From: Pogonophryne albipinna
Lineage: Eukaryota > Chordata > Actinopteri > Perciformes > Artedidraconidae
Reading direction: 5' to 3'
Length of the DNA stretch: 64,000 bases
Assembly (NCBI GenBank): GCA_028583405.1
Contig: CM053244.1
Span: forward strand, 5,162,299-5,226,298
Shown here one piece after another: positions 21,970 through 34,530 of the stretch. A program made the translations under genes and the position numbers. Each line of letters starts with the position of its first letter. Positions within the stretch are counted from its first letter, which is position 1. A model generated the notes under the pieces. That model worked only from the letters and a program-made list of their open reading frames with translations, was not told where the DNA came from and searched no databases.

Positions 21970-22674
21970 TGTCTGTATGTAATGTAACGTGTTCTCATAT
22001 AAAATAGTAAAATAAGCCAAACTACTCAACAGCAACCGCTACTGTGGCTAAGCTAATGTTGGGTGTTTGCTCATTAGTTTTCCATACTTTTCATAGTTAA
22101 CCAAAATGCTAGAAATGTATGCATGCCAGCAATTCTGCAATGTTAACTCTGTATGCATTAGCTAACTTTCTAGAAACCAGACTTTGAATTTATAATTCGT
22201 TTTATATATTTTTTTTAATTTAAAATCTATAAATGTGAGATGAAAAAACTAAAAATGACATATCTTTGTCACAACAAATGTCCAATGCAATGTCCCTACC
22301 ATTGTAAACGACGATGCATACAGAATCTTCAAGAACACATATTGTTTTTAAAGAGGCGTGAAGAGCTAATCATTTGTACTTTATTTATAGATGGCAGAAA
22401 TAGCCGGATCAACATCCAATCCAATCCAATCCTGAAGGAGAGTGGGCAGCCCGCCATACTTGGACAAGGTGCTGTATAGTTCTTAAAAGCATTTGTATTC
22501 ATTTTGTTTCAGTAATTCGTTGATTGCATACCCTTTAATTTCATATGTACCTTATTTTTACATCTGATAAGTGAAATCAGTTGATTGTGACCTTATCACA
22601 AAAAGTCAGTGACATCCTGCTTTGTAATAATGCATGCAATCGTCATGAGACATTAATTAATGTAATATTAATAT
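21970..22674. other. No gene supported
   Basis: A/T-rich sequence with a possible small exon at about 22391-22469 (acceptor TTTATAG, donor-like GTGCTG), too short to identify. Nothing else is recognised. Confidence 0.3.
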
Positions 22675-23718
22675 TATCGCGTTAACGGCGGTAATTCATT
22701 TTTTGAATTAATTGCATTAAAATAATTAACGCATGTGCAGAATGGCCCGCCCCATACATCCCACCAGTGGCAGCGCCAGGGTATGGCTGGGGTAGGCTAC
22801 ACCCATACCAAGAAATGGCTTAGCCCCACCATGAAAAATGATGTTAAAGTAAGCAAAATAAAGTCTGCCAACTCGCGGAGTAAATTGCACAGACAGCAGT
22901 TAGTAAGATTGATTTCAGTAGCCACTTGTCTGGAAATACCGAAGACCAGAAACGGTTTTGAAAACTTTTGTCACGTAGTGATCGTCTTCTCAATAGAACA
23001 TCTTTGATAATGTCTTCTGGCCAATCAGAATCAAGATAACGGCGTGGTGTTGTTGCAGGAAGTCCCGACGGAGAATACTTCTGCTGTAGTACAGGTAACA
23101 CATAACTGGTACGCAGGTTATGTGCGGAATCTGAAATGCGTACCGTCACTTGTGTCACAAAGCGCATTTGCGTACCGACGTACTTGTGAAGCTTTTCCAG
23201 AAGGCGGTTAGATCACCGGACGACAGAGTCGGTCTCTGTGTGCACAGACAGGGCTGCTGTTAACGTCGGTCTGTACAACGGAATTGTGCCAAAACTACGC
23301 CAACCGGCTGCGGAGGGAGACTCCCCCCCCCCCCCCCCCTTCACTGGAGAACTGCGCTAAAACAGCTGATCACAACGTTCACACTCTGTGGTCACGAAGT
23401 ACTCCACTAGCCCCCCCCCCCCTGTTGACTTTCCTGAAGTACTCCCCCGTTGATAGAAATCAACAAGTAATGAATTAAGACCCCACGGTTTGATGATTGA
23501 TAGGTGCTCTCTTTCATTTTGACACACAGAACAATGTTATAATAAACGTATGTTAAATGTATATATCCGCCTTCTTTCATTTATCTTTCCATTCCCACAA
23601 CAATATACATAAAGAAATGGCATATTTTGGACATAGTTCGAATGGTGATTAATCATGATTAATAAATTTTTAAGCTGTGATTAATCTGATTAAAAATTGT
23701 AATCGTTTGACAGCCCTA
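22675..23718 (-). mobile_element. hAT remnant with TTTGACAGCCCTA terminus
   Basis: The right terminus TTTGACAGCCCTA ends at 23718, preceded by TAATC-rich subterminal repeats. A matching GCGTTAACGGCG/TTAACGCATG block lies at 22678-22737, but the left terminal repeat itself is not seen. The interior is a patchwork, including C runs at 23322-23339 and 23410-23421. No transposase core is present. Confidence 0.55.
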
Positions 23719-24950
23719 ATTAATATATAATCTTAATCCTTATAACATTTCATCATGATTCTATATACAATTATAGAGTTATATATAATATAAACATTAA
23801 ACTTGTGTAGTCTTCGTTAAACAATATGACAACTCGCCTTTTTCTAAAAGATGATCACCAGTAACCACTGTTATCTATGTTCGTTATTCTCGCGTCCAGG
23901 AGAGAAGCTTTAAAAGGAGACTAAATGGAGTCTCTGAGAAGGTTAAAATGGTACTTTAATTAATAAAAATGCACGGTAATGTTACAAGTCATGTTAAAAC
24001 ACAGCTCTAGTTTTGCAGTTTTTAAAAAGTCTGCAAATCAACGCTGAAAAAACGTCACTTCAAACTAGTTAGGACCCTCCAGCAGTCTCTGCAAACATGA
24101 ACTCACATGTTGAAATATGCACCGTGTCTTCTGTCTCTAGGACCGGGAGCCCGGCAGCAGCCTGGCAGAATTGACATGATGTCATGGCAGGAGATTGTTC
24201 AGTCAGGAGAGAAAGGCTGCAGCTTCCTCTCCCTGTGGTGGCCGTGCTGTGGGGCCGGCATTTGTCTGATGAGCTGCACCTGGGTCGGGGAGCCGAGAGC
24301 CAAACCGGATTCGTCCCTCGCTCTCATTCCTCTAGGCACCCTCTTCATGCCAGCCTCAGGGGACCTATTGCTGGCTTCGTTTATTTGTATAAATATAAAT
24401 AAATTATTGATATATTGTCGCACCTCTTCTCCACTCTCAGGTATGCGACGGTGAAAGAATAAAGGAACATACGTGGGTAACATTAAACAAAGTTTTATTA
24501 ATAAATTACAATTTAAATTATATATACAGTGATACACATTTTTTTTTAAAAGCCTGGTTTGTTCCCTTCAAAGATTGTCAACCCATGGCAGGTAATCTAT
24601 TAAAATTCCAAATTTAGCACAACTGTGCTTGCTTCATAAATTAATCTATGGATTTCGAACTTCACAAAGTTCTTCTGCTGCGTTGGCAGTCTTTGAAGGG
24701 AAGGAAGCATGCTTCGGAGGAAATGCTCATCCTCTGAGAGTGGGGCGGCAGGCAGAGCCAGGGCTCGAGCTTAAGGACGTCCCGTCGTCCCGGGCTGAAA
24801 AAAATAGTGTCGGGGAGGATACAAAATAATTTTGGGATGAGAGTTAAAATAAAAATACCCTGCTAACTCTACTACAAATGGCGATGAAAATGAAACCGAC
24901 TGCACATTTTGTGTAGCACACAGTTATTAAACCTCCTTGTCAACATAAAC
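23719..24950. repeat. LTR-like dispersed repeat and unassigned sequence
   Basis: 23869-24000 (starting TGTTATCTATGTTCG) and 24207-24236 match 43010-43130 and 43153-43182 closely (CCAGGAGAGAAGC, GGAGACTAAATGGAGTCTCT, AAAGGCTGCAGCTTCCTCTC). The TG start and repeated occurrence suggest an LTR fragment, but I see no end, duplication or coding partner. 24480-24943 is unassigned. 24944-24950 (CATAAAC) is the left target duplication of the large foldback element. Confidence 0.45.
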
Positions 24951-25527
24951 CAACCCAGTCTCATGGCATTTCGTGTTCACCAACACGATTTTTAATCTAT
25001 TGATTCGTGTTCACCAACACCATTTTCCCCTTTTTTTCGTGTTGCACAGCACAATTTTAAAAGCAATGTATTTCTACTGGTAATGTGTTTCGTGCCTGCA
25101 GCACGTCTTTTTCTCCGGTCGGGTCGTGGAAGACCGGAAGCTGTGTGGTTCATAAAAACATGTTCTTACTCAATATCAAGTGTTGTGGCAGATATCTCTG
25201 CTCCGCGCCGATCATATATGAGTTTGCTTTAAAAGAAGGGAAACCCAAAACAACCAGGATAGGGGTTAAACAATAATCTGCTTTAAAGGGGAAAGGAAAC
25301 ACCATTACAGCTTTAATATTCCGGTAGTTTATTCATTTTACAATGGATATTGATCGTAATATTTATTGTATATGATATTACTCGCCAAAAGAAAATTAAT
25401 TATCCGCCGGCCGGGTGGGGAATTCCGGGACCAGGCCGCTGCCATTAGGGGAGTCCCAAATGGTGACGTCACTGTGTGGGTCCTCGCTCCGGGTATCCAT
25501 ACCGGAAGTCAACACAACGTAGCAGAT

Positions 25528-26284
25528 ATGGCAGCGATGGAGGAATTTTGTAATGAGATCGGCGTTTTGAACGATGAATTTGACTATTCGTCGGGAGATG
25601 ACATTGATGTGGAAGCATCTACAGTTACCAGGCATCCCATGGCCTATGCTTATGAACCGATTCGGTCAAATACTAGAGTGGCATACGATCCGGAATCCGC
25701 CGAAAGTACCGACGGTTCTGAACTCGCCGAGTGGGATACCACCAGTTCCAGTACCGACTCGGTCTCAGAGGAAGAAGATGTTGCTCAAAACCCGGGACGA
25801 ATGGACAACACAGATTGGTGTACATGTAACAATTGTGTGGTTATGCCATCGGAAAATGAATGTAGATGTTGCAGGGGAATTGGTATCGACCACATGCTCA
25901 ATTCAGACGGGAATAATCTCCAGTGTATCATGGAACACCGACTGTTCCCTATGGTTTCCATCGAGAATGATATGTTGGCGATCGCAATGGTATCGCTACG
26001 AGACGTGCGTGCAGCAACCCTCGAACGACCAATAAATAGCGAGTAAGTGTAGGCCCTATTTAAAAATATATAATTGTTTTAAATTAAATGATTTGTATTT
26101 ATAGGTGTATCCTATTTATTTCAGCCTCTACAGACTAACAGCTTATCGGCAATTCACCATCTGGACTAGAGGTTTCCTTGGAAAAGGGAACAGAGTGCCG
26201 ATACCTGCCTGTGTTGTGAATCGGATACGAAGTCACTACCCATCAGTAACCTACAAAGGATTTGAATATTCTGGAGGGATATGA
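25528..26284 (+). CDS. Kolobok second protein, P2X7-type cytoplasmic zinc-binding domain
   Basis: Exons 25528-26042 and 26125-26284 (donor GTAAGT, acceptor TTTCAG) give a continuous 224-residue protein. Residues 1-90 are acidic and serine-rich, low complexity. The middle has the cysteine cluster DWCTCNNCVVMPSENECRCC. The second exon gives YRQFTIWTRGFLGKGNRVPI, a Cys-containing strand and a C-terminal YKGF. This is the C-terminal ballast domain fold known from P2X7 receptors, where cysteines bind zinc; Kolobok-type elements carry a free-standing copy whose role in transposition is not known. No channel segments are present, so it is not a P2X receptor. It converges on the transposase gene. The ATG at 25528 was chosen because a second Met follows four codons later and the upstream frame is terminal-repeat sequence. 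Confidence 0.82.
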
Positions 26285-26657
26285 TGTGACCAATGATTCC
26301 ATGCATGGAAGGCAAATCTTTGACAGTGAAATCGTGACATTTAGGCTAGCGAAGAAAATTCTACTTTGATAATGGAACCATTCATACAATGTTTGTGATA
26401 TATCAGAACAGTATTTACAACTTATATTATCAAGCATATACATGTATCTCACTAGATTCTACAAATGTTTTTCAGTGCTCGATGTTCATAAAGTAATAAA
26501 GACCATTTTCCTGAACCAAGCTATGTTTTTATCCTTCAAATAATAATATACAAATACTACCAGCATATATTACTTCAGCCATAGACGTCCTTTATTTATT
26601 TGCCACAGAGCCCCACAGGCTGACTTCATATATACGACAGACACATAGAGACCGACA

Positions 26658-29600
26658 TTACTTGTTCACAAATCGACTTAGGTGGTGTGCCACAGCATCC
26701 TCCTTCGATGGTTTTACCAGGCCTTTATGCGCACCAAGTGTCCTTTTCTCCTTCTCTGCATCTGTATGACGGTGTTCTGCAAGTTCGGACCTCATGGACG
26801 ATGCTGATAAACACCTATCGACTACCCCGACCATGATTTCTCTTCGGAAGTTGTAGCTTTTTGGTGTCTTCATCGCCTTCACCACATATCCTCCAGCAGG
26901 CTTCGAGTACTGCAGTTTGAACTGCAGTGCCCCCTTCTTGGTCTGTGCCTGCTCACGATCGATGTTGTGGTTGTGATCCAATGCAGCGAGGCGAAGGCGT
27001 GCCTGAAAGCTCTCCTCCGTGAACTTCTTGCGCTTTGGAACGTACTTTGTATACAAAGAATGGATGCTCTCCAGCTCACCAGTATGGATCCCTTCTGTAA
27101 CCTGCAATTGAACAGAGTGGGTCATGAATGTCAGCATTATTTAGCATTTTTGTTATTACTTAATTTGTCAGATTGCGAACTATTGGGGTCGAGAGATGCC
27201 AGACATGCAATTCTCAAACATCACTATTGAATAATCACCCATGGTTGGTGGATAATTCAAATACTGATATTAATTATGCATGTGTTTGTATTTATTTTTT
27301 AACATATTTTCAATTTCATATTTTACTGTTTGTTCAGGGCTACATCCGTTGAATATATTCTCTTTAGATAAATATACTGCTTTGTGGTGAATTTATAAGG
27401 CCAGAATATATAAATGAAGAAGGGCAATTAAGACAATACCTTATCTAGTTTTTTCAACAGTCTCTTGTCCATGACCACTTTCTGTAGAGTGCCAAAGGCC
27501 TTGGATGAACGCTCCAACCAAGGTCGGGAACTCCCATCCTCTTCAGAATAAGGCTCGTGTTCACACTTCAGCACCTTCTCTGCCGACAGCCACTCGTGAA
27601 CATTGATGATATGATGGAGGATGGACGTCCATTTCTCCTTCAGCAGTAACGCGTCACCATCACATGTACACACACAGTACCAAAGATGGTTGGATACCAT
27701 GCGCACCCACTCCTTCAGCTCGGTATTCCTGCTCTGCAGCATCCGCTTCTTAACACCTTTCACAATGTGCCACAAGTCAAACTCATGCTTGATGGTCTTG
27801 TGGTCCTCACGTAGCATCTTCTGCACTGCAGGGTGGCAGTCTGTGGCTAGTATGGAAATTGTCACATTGTGATCCTGAAAAGATATTTACCTTACAGCCA
27901 GCCACCCCCCCCCCCGTGTCCAGGGCCAGGCAATCTTCTCATGTAAAGTCACAATTTGGTCAATAGCTTGGTTTCAGTCACGTGACTTCTACGACGCGCG
28001 AAATTCAAGTGGAGGTCAGGAAGTGAAAACGCAATCATTCATCAACGCAGGAATCATGGAGAACACAGACTATGTCAAACAATTAAATGAACCTGCACGC
28101 CGCAGATATCGTGAAAAAAATCACAGCACACATCGGATACGATCCGTATCAGCTGAAAAAGAGCGACTTTTCTCGTGATTTATCAGATTTGCCCGCTGTC
28201 GAGGCGATGGATATCACCAGTTACCTCGTCCTTCATACCTCCTACTACACGGCTAGCCAAATGAAAGCGTATAAAAGCCTGGAAGCTTTCAACTACTTTG
28301 TGTGTGGATGGGTGAATGACCTCGGCACCAAAAAGGCATTAAACAAATGTCGCCTTGTTTTTGCCCGGGTGAGTGTTAACTACCTATACCTTCTTACCTC
28401 TAAGTAGCATTATTAGGAGACATCTAGCTAGCTAACTTTAGCTACATGGACTCATGTAAGGCAGTGTTACGGCTGTCGCCTTGCCTTCAGCATTAACTGG
28501 CCTGTGAGTGTTCTGTGTGTGTGTGTGTATATATATATGTCTAGTATGTGTGTTATGATTACATGTAGGTACTATGGTTACCGCGTCGGCGACGTTGTTT
28601 CGCATAGACTGTATATATAATCGGTGGTAACCGAGGCTAACAGTGGGAGCCCAGTCTACCGACTCAACGTCACCCAAAGCGCTAGGGCACCCTAAAAAGT
28701 CCCAACAAAGTCCATATTAGACTACAGGTAACTTAAACATGATCAGTATTACTAAGTAAATAAGCATTTAACCACAACCCAATAATACATAAACAAAGCC
28801 ACAAAAACCAAGTTAGCTAATACCTCTGATGAAGTGGTCGCTGCAGACAAGTGAATTAGACGACTCTGCTCCTCCCGACCGCAGATGTAGGTTTGAAAGC
28901 CATTTTTTCCGGCGTTCTTCGGTTAGCTTCTTAAATTGCTCAGCTTTATGGACGACAACCTTCGGCACTCGGTAAAACCTCTTGTTTTTCTCTCGGCCGG
29001 ATCGATTGGAACAACCGTAAACTACACAACACACCGGCATTTTCACAATGTTAACAGCAGCTAGATCCTCTGTAGAAAATTACTTCCTGACCTCCAATGG
29101 AATTTCGCGCCAAAGGAACGCAGCGGTGTGACGTCAAGTGAAACCAAGCTATTGTAGGATTAATTTTTGCAACATGGAATTTAAGACTTAACAATTTAGG
29201 TGGATTTCTATATTTTCATGTGACAATGTTTGTCCGAAATCATGGCCTCTCTAGCATATCATGTAACAAATGTACATACATTATATATCTTTGGCTATCA
29301 GCAGAGATCCCATACATACAATGGCACAGGCAGACAGCTAGACATCACAACCTTTCTATTCCAAATTGACAATCGTTATTTAAAATTAGACAAAAGATTA
29401 TACAATATATTGTAGCAATACTACATGTACTATTGACCTGTGAAATAAACAAACTAACAATAGAATACCTGTAGTTTGGAAATACATCTTTCAAGTCCAA
29501 CAGGCTCCAACCAGTAGCTATTTTTCACCTCTGTCACCTTCACTGTCTGCTGGGCAATGATGAGCTTTGAGTTGATATCAAGCATGGTGTACGTTCCAAA

Positions 29601-32600
29601 CGTAGCACAATGACCAGGGCTGTCACATCGCCCATCGCCTGACACAGTGACAACCTGATCGCCAGTTGCTGCCATCACTGCCTCATTGTGCAAGTTCCAG
29701 ACACTGGTAACTTCCGGCAGCACATACACTCTCTGGATGTTATAGCAGTGTCTTGTCAAGAGTGATTCCAGGCCCAGACACTGGCATATCTCAGAAAAAG
29801 GGCCATAAGCATTTCCAGTCAGGAAAATCGCGGCTGGCACTAACAGGTTGCAGGACATTGTGCCATTTAAGAGGGGTTGAGAAGTCCACACAAACTCATG
29901 GCCATCTATGCAGTCAGTTTTCACTGTCAGTCCAAAGCCTTTGGCTGAACAGTACGGCCTGCTGATCACACATTTTCCGCATCCGGCAAAGTTGCATACA
30001 CAAAACAGCTTCATCAGTTGTGCATGGGATACCAGATATTTTTTGTCTGACACTGGATCTTCTCCGCCATCCACTGAATGTTCTCCATCATCCTCGCTGT
30101 CTTCGCCGTCATTCTGTATAATGTGATCTTCATTAGGGCTGTAGTCCGACGAAGAAGGCTCTGTCCCTGGAATGCTCTCCCCAGAGCTGGAAGCATCTTC
30201 TTCAGGCATTGACACATCAGGTGTTGGACTCGGTGGTGCTTTGGCCATTGCATCTGCAGGTGCCAGTGTGGCGGATCCACCTGCAATGTCCCTGCTGACG
30301 CAATATGGATGATCATGACTGAGCAACTGACTGTTGTTAATGTCATCGGTCCCAGTCTGCACACTCACCAAAGTCACAGTTTTACACGGGCATGGTTCCA
30401 GTGGTTCCGTCTGTGTGGCCACAGTCACTGACTGCCCACGTTTAGTTGTGTGTGCCTCCAGTACCTGGGAATCATCACTTGCATCATCAGCACCTATGCA
30501 GGATGTATCTTCTGTCTGACAGGACAACAATCCTGCAGCAGTATGGATAGCTCGTTTGACCTGAAACAAAACAATATAAATATGTTACAGGTTAAGGTGA
30601 ACTAGAAATATTCAAAATCATGACTATGATAAGTTGGCCGGAAAAACCCCATCGCCACTATTTACCAATGTGATTATTCCATAATGGTAAAATAAAGAAA
30701 CTGTTCATAGAAACCTAAGAATTAAAAGAACGTGATCGAGCCACCACAGCCCATCAGAGAGCAAACAATCAGCCTGAGCTCCATGGAGATGCCCTATAAT
30801 TATGTAGACCTATGTGTATCTCGGCCGTTGGAAAAAAAATAGGAAAATATTTGTTTTTGAAGACTATTTAAGCAAACTCTCAAACTGTTATTACTCAGAG
30901 CAAAATATATTATTTATAAAGGATTGTGTTATTATTAAGCACATGTTCAGAAAATACTCAAGCAGGGCTAAGGATGGGCAGTCATGTTGATGAAGTATAC
31001 TCCTACCAGGCTACCACATGTTTCATTTCATTTCATTTCAAACCTTTATTTAGACAGATAGGTCCCTTGAGATCATGGATCTCTTTTACAAGGGAGACCT
31101 GCATCAATTTAGTTCCACATGAAACATAAAAACAACATAAAAACAACAATAGAGGACATCATATTTACATATTCACCAACACTTACAAACACCCATAGTG
31201 TCAGAAAGAATCTCGTGCAGACGTGCCTTAAAAACATTCAGAGAAATAAAATTGCTCAATTTCAATTTGGACTGTAGGCTGTTCCAAGCAAGTGGAGCTG
31301 CGCACATAAAAGCTGTCTTACCCAAGACAGTCCTTACTCTTGGTACATCTAACAAGACTACATCCTGCGACCTCAGACAATAGCTGCTTGCAACTTTCTG
31401 CTTTACCAGAAAACAGATGTAATACAGGAGTTTGCCCAACATAGCTTTATAAATAAAAGTGTACCAGTGACTGAGCCTCCGTACAGAGAGTGATGGTAAA
31501 CCTGCCTTGGCATACAGTGCACAGTGATGTGTAAGCGCTTTACAATTTGTGACAAATCTCAGTGCACTGTGATACGCAGCATCCAATTTGCTCAGGTAAT
31601 TGGCAGGTGCATTCTTATACAACAAATCACCATAGTCCAGCACAGGTAAAAAGCCTGACTAGCCTTTTCCTGGCCTCAAGCGAGAAACAGGACTTGTTTC
31701 TGAAAAAGAACCCTAGCCTAACCCTCAGTTTTTTAAGCAGGTTATTGACATGAAGTTTAAAAGAGAGACAATCATCAAGCCAGATACCTAGGTATTTATA
31801 ACAGGCAACAACTTCAAGTTTTGTTCTTTGCGTAGTTACAATGTCTAAAACAGGCTCTGGTGTCTTTTTTGCTTTTGAAAAGAGCATTACCTTGGTTTTA
31901 TCCACATGTACCAGTGGTCAGTTGACATATATTTTGTATTATTTTCCAACACCTCATACATCTTGGCAATACCATCCATTGAACACCTAGTCCAGCAATA
32001 CTAGCCTTTTTAGGGCTGTTTTCGACAGATGAGCGTGTGTATGCCAGTTTAATTAGTTGAGCTAGAGAACACCCCCAATTCTCCATTGTACGTCATAATA
32101 ATAGCTACCATTTAGTTTGGACGCGATTGCGTTAATTAATAAGGTCACACTGTGTCAGTAAATACATGTGTGAGCTAGTAATCTGGTAGTGCTGCAATAT
32201 TTACCTCTCTCTCGGCAGCTGAAGCAACTCGTTTGGTGGCTCGAACTTCACGTTTGTTGACACTGTCATTGTCTTGCGCGGCCGACGTGCTGGGACGGTC
32301 GGTGTTCCCGACTGCATACGTTGAGAAATCGAATATTGTGGGAACAGATCCTGGCTTCAAATCCGATGTTTTGTATTGAACCGGGCATCCAGACTCATCA
32401 AACCTCATTTTGTGGACATAATCGTCATTTTTAAAGTGTTCGCTGCACACACGTGCGTACTGATTCAGCGGCGGATCGGACCGTTTCATGGAAATAACCC
32501 ATGCTTTGAGCAGCTTCTCATCCTTTAGTGGCAGCCTATGGAAATGTACTTCTTCCTTCTTCGTATAAAATCCATTTGTGCAGCCTGGGGCAATACAATA

Positions 32601-32657
32601 CGCTCCTGACGACGACCGTTTTATTTTGATGTAAACTACTGGTGCATTGCACGCCAT
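26658..32657 (-). CDS. Kolobok THAP-DDE transposase, four exons, apparently intact
   Basis: Exons on the minus strand: 32657-32205, 30560-29469, 27874-27440 and 27101-26658, all joining in phase 0 at GT-AG sites, total about 807 residues with no internal stop. Exon 1 holds a THAP finger (CIAPGCTNGF, the HFHRLP turn, WVISMKR, VCSEHF). Exon 2 has an acidic linker, a cysteine-bearing block (CVCNFAGCGKCVIS) and the first catalytic Asp region (VSGDGRCDSPGHC). Exon 3 has ILATDCHPAVQKML and HEFDLWHIVKGVKKRM. Exon 4 has the proposed catalytic Glu in GELESIHSLYTKYVPKRKKF and a basic tail. THAP domains bind the element ends; the RNase H-like core cuts and joins at TTAA. I see no lesion, so this may be a functional copy. 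Catalytic assignments are by analogy with the family. Confidence 0.85.
28055..28368 (+). pseudogene. First exon of YqaJ-nuclease-type transposon gene
   Basis: It starts MENTDYVKQLNEPARRRYRE at 28055. A frameshift near 28120 moves the frame to GYDPYQLKKSDFSRDLSDLP and SYLVLHTSYYTASQMKAYKS, ending FNYFVCGWVNDLGTKK...VFAR at a GTGAGT donor (28369). This segment precedes the YqaJ-like recombinase/nuclease domain in fish transposon proteins; the nuclease exons themselves are absent. The frameshift and missing exons make it non-functional. Confidence 0.65.
28824..29040 (-). CDS. THAP-domain first exon (ISL2EU-like transposase), partial
   Basis: From 29040 the minus strand reads MPVCCVVYGCSNRSGREKNK, then FYRVPK, a KKWLSNLHL helix and LVCSDHF, ending at a donor (AGAG|GTATTA, 28823). 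These are the C2CH residues and the Trp of a THAP zinc finger. The reading frame is open, but no later exon is present. It is a second, unrelated THAP exon lying inside an intron of the Kolobok THAP transposase, in the same direction, so it could in principle be used as a cryptic exon. Confidence 0.7.
31022..31901 (-). mobile_element. 5'-truncated LINE (CR1/Rex-like ORF2 tail) in Kolobok intron 1
   Basis: The duplication CCACATGT flanks it at 31014-31021 and 31902-31909. On the minus strand it encodes the thumb and C-terminus of a non-LTR ORF2 (KYLGIWLDDCLSFKLHVNNL, LGFFFRNKSCFSLEARKRLV, DYGDLLYKNA, VPRVRTVLGKTAF, APLAWNSL), with one frame change near 31640. The 3' UTR ends in (TGAAA)n, seen on the plus strand as TTTCATTTCATTTCA at 31021. 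Clade by motif only. Confidence 0.85.
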
Positions 32658-33653
32658 GTTGTTTGTTATTGAGCTTTGACCCAGGAAGCCGTACCCACAC
32701 AGTGGCGTCACTGGGAAAGTCCCGGAGCTATGGAAGCGCCCATGGTCATTAGGCACGTATTTCAAAAAATAAATTTGCGTATCTCGATCGTTTACATTGG
32801 AAATAGACTAGATAAATACATTTCCTAATGGGAATATTGTCACATGGAAAGCAGTTTGAAAAGTGTTTCCATTTCCCTTTAATGATAAACGGTAAGAATA
32901 CAAATACACTTCTCCAAAGGGGTAGGCCCACCCCCTGCTCTGGTCCAAATGCCGGGAGAACTTCTCATCTTGACGGCAGGAGCAAAAGAGAAAGAACCCA
33001 ACAGATAGAACAGGCTTACATGCCGAAAACAAAACAGGAGGGGTTGGGTCAGCTGGTCATCTTTTCAGGTCATCTCATTGGGAGATGTAAAAGATGGCTT
33101 TTCTTAGCGAATCAGCGCGAGCCAGCCAGGATAATAAACAAGTGTCTCTGAGATGGTAGTAAAATATATCTGGTGTCCGTTATCTCACTTTCCTGCATAG
33201 ACTTTCACACACACACTTTCCTGCACATTCCAGAGGCCTGAGTTGGGTCTAAAGAATATTCTCTTGCTCACATCTTACTCCCATTATTTATACAAAGTAA
33301 TTAAACACACACATATACTATTCAAGATATGTAGACTTCCCTGAAACATGACATACTGGAGATCTTAAGCAGAATATCCCCTCCCCCACAGAGCAATAAA
33401 ACCTGTTTACTCCAAGCACCCCAGAATGTTTGAGCAAGTTTTAGTCCTCACATTTATGAAAGGATAAAACAGAGAAATCAATACAAAACACAAACACAGG
33501 TACTGTTTAAACAGTATTCACTTAACTGCTACTATTGATAATTTCCAGAGAAACTCAAGGGGCCTCTTTTAATATCTGGAAGTTGCAACAAGACTTTCTA
33601 CCATTTCAAATGTAACACACTTCCCAAATATCAGATGATAATAATCTTCAATA

Positions 33654-34530
33654 ATCCCCCTTTTGGTCTCTCTATAAAGAGACCAACTTACACAAGGCAC
33701 TTGAAACATAACTACTGTCATTCCTTTCCACTGTGTCTGTCCCCCAATATTGTATAAATCTATCAGAAACTGAGACCCAAAGTACTTGAAATCTTTGGGA
33801 ACAGAACACCACTTTCCATGGCAGTGAAGGAACCATGAGAGGGCAACCTGAGAGCTAGAAAGCAGTCTCCTTGTGTGGTGAATCATCAGCCCCCCCCCCC
33901 CCCCCTCTGATAGGGAGGGGGCGATGCGGCTTTCCCTTCACTGGTGGAACTGATCAGAGAGAAGTAGACTCCTCTGCTGCCTCGACAAGTCCCCCAGCCC
34001 GCTGACAGCCGCTTCCTAGTCGTCTGCTGTAAGGATGTCCTCGAGGTCGTTGTCGTCCAGTCCACTGATGGCTGCTTCCGAGTCGACCTCCTCTGCGAGG
34101 GCCACGTCCGTCCTGATGTCGTCCACGGTCCTAGCAGGTGGTTTCCCCGCCGCACACTGGCTCCCGTGGTACGAGCTGTTCCCCTTTCCTCCCACGCGGA
34201 CGGCATGAGAGATCCGCTGGGTCACTCGGTCGGGGCAGGAGAGCCTGGGGTTGAGCCACTTTGTCCTGATGACCTTCAGCCATACGAACTCCGCTGTGTC
34301 AGCATCCTGGGTCCCCCTTTGGCATCACCAACCTGTGTGGAAAAATCTGATACAAATCCCTCAAGCCTACGCTCAGGGCTGCGGGGCCCTCCGCTGTTTG
34401 ACCCACCACTGCGTAGGCCGCTTGGAGCCTGTTGGTGGGGTGTCTTAAAACAACAGACGTCTGTGAACAGGTTTTCTAAATTAATTGTAGACCTCCTATC
34501 TGCCAGTGCAGCTTCAGAATCTTAATACTT
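33654..34530 (-). pseudogene. ERV-A pol (integrase C-terminus) remnant and 3' end
   Basis: On the minus strand about 34300-34010 stays open and encodes the C-terminal SH3-like part of a retroviral integrase and its acidic tail (VTQRISHAVRVGGKGN, then a Ser/Thr and Asp/Glu-rich stretch) ending in a stop near 34019. The corresponding part of ERV-B (52690-52980) is clearly related. Downstream, 33886-33669 is an open frame of unknown identity that could be the end of env, running into the purine tract. A C run lies at 33889-33905. The polymerase core is not found. Confidence 0.55.

Larger units (their letters stand above)
27961..29154. mobile_element. ISL2EU-like deletion derivative in Kolobok intron 2
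   Basis: Inverted ends CAATAGCTTGGTTTCA at 27961 and TGAAACCAAGCTATTG ending at 29154. If the duplicated dinucleotide is AT, the real termini are AGCTTGG...CCAAGCT. The left side carries the first exon of a YqaJ-nuclease-type gene (+) and the right side the first exon of a THAP gene (-), facing each other. The middle, about 28370-28820, is unrelated simple sequence with (TG)n(TA)n at 28515-28540. ISL2EU elements encode exactly a THAP-type transposase and a YqaJ-like nuclease, which is the basis for the name. Confidence 0.65.
25287..32878. mobile_element. Kolobok element with two open genes
   Basis: The ends AGGGGAAAGGAAACACC at 25287 and the complement of AGGGAAATGGAAACACT ending at 32878 are bounded by TTAA (25283-25286 and 32879-32882). 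The uninterrupted ERV-A LTR copy at 41071-41076 shows the empty site (CTTTAATG). The 7592 bp carry a plus-strand P2X7-like gene (25528-26284) and a minus-strand THAP transposase in four exons (32657 to 26658). An ISL2EU-like derivative sits in intron 2 and a LINE in intron 1. TTAA targets, THAP and this gene pair are diagnostic of Kolobok. Confidence 0.93.

Noticed and set aside
25528..26284. A P2X7 receptor gene
   Set aside because: Only the C-terminal zinc-binding domain is present; channel and extracellular parts are absent and it lies inside a TTAA-bounded Kolobok.
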